A stretch of DNA of 64,000 nucleotides, taken from assembly GCF_003584565.2 (NCBI RefSeq), contig NZ_CP031010.1:3162001-3226000 (forward strand). The letters run 5' to 3'. Shown here in pieces: positions 62,617 through 64,000 of the stretch. The position numbers were made by a program, and so were the translations under genes. Each line of letters begins with the position of its first letter. Position 1 is the stretch's first letter. The DNA is from Alteromonas sp. RKMC-009 (GTDB lineage: Bacteria; Pseudomonadota; Gammaproteobacteria; Enterobacterales; Alteromonadaceae). The notes below the pieces were generated by a model that saw nothing but the letters and a program-made list of their open reading frames with translations, had not been told where the DNA came from and ran no database searches.

Positions 62617-64000
62617 TTACTTATTAGCGACAACTTTAAAAGACTCAACAGGCTCCTGCAGAGCAATATCGAGTACTTCATCAATCCATTTAACCGGATG
62701 GATAGACAAGTCCGCCTTCACGTTTTCAGGAATTTCTTCCAAATCACGCTCATTCTCGTGTGGAATGACGACAGTTTTAATACCGCCACGGTGTGCAGCC
62801 AGCAGCTTCTCTTTTAAGCCGCCGATTGCCAGCACTTCTCCGCGAAGGGTAATTTCACCGGTCATGGCAACATCACATTTCACCGGATTACCTGTGAGCG
62901 TGGACACCAGTGCAGTACACATTGCAATACCGGCGCTCGGACCATCTTTTGGCGTGGCACCTTCGGGCACGTGCACGTGAATATCACGCTTTTCATAGAA
63001 GTCTTCATTGATGCGTAGTTTTTCAGCACGGCTTCTTACTACAGTCATCGCCGCCTGAATGGACTCCTGCATCACGTCACCCAGAGAACCGGTGGTGGTC
63101 ATCTTGCCTTTGCCGGGTACCGCAGTGGTTTCGATAGTCAGCAAGTCTCCGCCTACCTGTGTCCATGCAAGGCCGGTCACCTGCCCTATCTGGTTTTCTT
63201 TATCCGCTTTACCATAGTCAAAACGCTGCACGCCCAGATAGTCTTTCAGGTTATCCTGCGTCACAACGACTTTGTCTTTACTCTTACTTAGCAGAATATC
63301 TTTTACTGCTTTACGGCAAACTTTAGAAATTTCTCTTTCCAGGCTTCGTACACCCGCTTCGCGGGTATAGTAGCGAATCATACCGATGATAGCGGACTCT
63401 GTGATATCCAGCTCTTTGGCTTTAAGGCCGTTACGCTCCATCTGTTTAGAAATAAGATGGCGTGTCGCAATATTCAGCTTCTCATCTTCGGTGTAACCCG
63501 ACAGACGAATCACTTCCATCCGGTCGAGCAATGGCCCGGGAATATTCATGCTGTTTGAGGTCGCTACGAACATCACATCTGACAGATCGTAGTCGACTTC
63601 AAGGTAATGGTCGCTGAAGCTGCTGTTTTGTTCAGGATCTAATACCTCGAGCAGCGCCGATGACGGGTCACCACGCATGTCAGAGGACATTTTGTCGATT
63701 TCATCAAGCAGGAAAAGCGGGTTCTTCACCCCTACTTTGGCCATTTTCTGAATCAGTTTGCCCGGTAATGAACCGATGTAAGTACGACGGTGACCACGAA
63801 TTTCTGCTTCGTCCCGCACCCCGCCTAATGCCATACGTACGTACTTACGTCCGGTGGCTTTGGCAATAGACTGACCCAACGAGGTTTTACCCACACCCGG
63901 AGGACCGACTAAGCAAAGGATTGGACCTTTCAGCTTTTTAACCCGTTTCTGTACCGCCAGATATTCAACAATGCGCTCTTTTACTTTCTCCAGACCATAG
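62617..64000 (-). CDS. lon: ATP-dependent Lon protease, C-terminal part (5' end beyond window)
   Basis: AAA+ serine protease that degrades misfolded and regulatory proteins. Visible are about 460 C-terminal residues: [10 protein letters not shown] at the edge, Walker [10 protein letters not shown], Walker [10 protein letters not shown], the sensor segment around [22 protein letters not shown], and the protease domain with catalytic Ser in DGPSAGIAM and Lys in [13 protein letters not shown]. The N-terminal substrate-binding domain lies to the right of the window. The frame is open to the edge; the ATP-site codons before position 63894 are in frame with the rest. Confidence 0.97.
   Translation of the reverse strand, partial: YGLEKVKERIVEYLAVQKRVKKLKGPILCLVGPPGVGKTSLGQSIAKATGRKYVRMALGGVRDEAEIRGHRRTYIGSLPGKLIQKMAKVGVKNPLFLLDEIDKMSSDMRGDPSSALLEVLDPEQNSSFSDHYLEVDYDLSDVMFVATSNSMNIPGPLLDRMEVIRLSGYTEDEKLNIATRHLISKQMERNGLKAKELDITESAIIGMIRYYTREAGVRSLEREISKVCRKAVKDILLSKSKDKVVVTQDNLKDYLGVQRFDYGKADKENQIGQVTGLAWTQVGGDLLTIETTAVPGKGKMTTTGSLGDVMQESIQAAMTVVRSRAEKLRINEDFYEKRDIHVHVPEGATPKDGPSAGIAMCTALVSTLTGNPVKCDVAMTGEITLRGEVLAIGGLKEKLLAAHRGGIKTVVIPHENERDLEEIPENVKADLSIHPVKWIDEVLDIALQEPVESFKVVANK

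Overview
The window looks like a chromosomal segment of a marine gammaproteobacterium of the Alteromonadales, most likely Alteromonas-like. This is inferred from protein similarity to E. coli, Vibrio and Pseudomonas counterparts and from gene order (rpoE-rseABC-lepA-lepB-rnc-era, ribF-ileS-lspA-fkpB-ispH, lon-hupB-ppiD, nrdR-ribD-ribE-ribBA-ribH). It is densely coding. I see no tRNA, rRNA, CRISPR array, prophage or intact insertion sequence.

Layout. 1-5.3 kb: glyA and a riboflavin operon (nrdR, ribD, ribE, ribBA, partial ribH), all leftward. 5.4-13 kb: a stand-alone lpxD, the translation factor ettA, radA, and two PilZ (cyclic-di-GMP receptor) genes on either side of radA. 13-29.3 kb: serB/smp, a TatD-family nuclease, pdxH, the era-rnc-lepB-lepA block, the sigma-E envelope-stress operon with a recognisable sigma-E autoregulatory promoter, nadB, a MaoC-fold protein, sdhE-ygfX, ygfZ, a SlyD-type FKBP and glnB. 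29.5-39.8 kb: two sets of type IV minor pilins. A canonical leftward pilV-pilW-pilX-pilY1-pilE operon faces a diverged rightward set resembling ppdA-ppdB-ygdB-ppdC, with two stray pilins. 40-48 kb: ispH, fkpB, lspA, ileS, ribF, murJ and rpsT (UUG start, two promoters).

48-62 kb is more accessory: an exported esterase, a CPBP-like membrane protein, a 63-residue unknown protein, a lipid-remodelling pair, a BlaI/M56-TonB regulatory pair, a marR-emrA-emrB efflux operon, small unknown membrane or exported proteins and a GT4 glycosyltransferase. The window closes with ppiD, hupB and the C-terminal part of lon.

The most interesting system is at 50.2-53.0 kb: a PlcP-type phospholipid-degrading phosphoesterase followed by an OlsF-type bifunctional ornithine-lipid synthase. 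Each gene is preceded by its own array of PhoB-like half-sites in strict 11-nt register (six before plcP, four before olsF). Together they would make a phosphate-starvation module that replaces phospholipid with phosphorus-free ornithine lipid. Other points of note are the accessory pilin set with several pilins lacking Glu5, a 31-nt palindrome inside the start of rseB, an M56 peptidase fused to a TonB-like C-terminus under twin BlaI-type operators, and a RibBA whose cyclohydrolase half has lost its zinc site.
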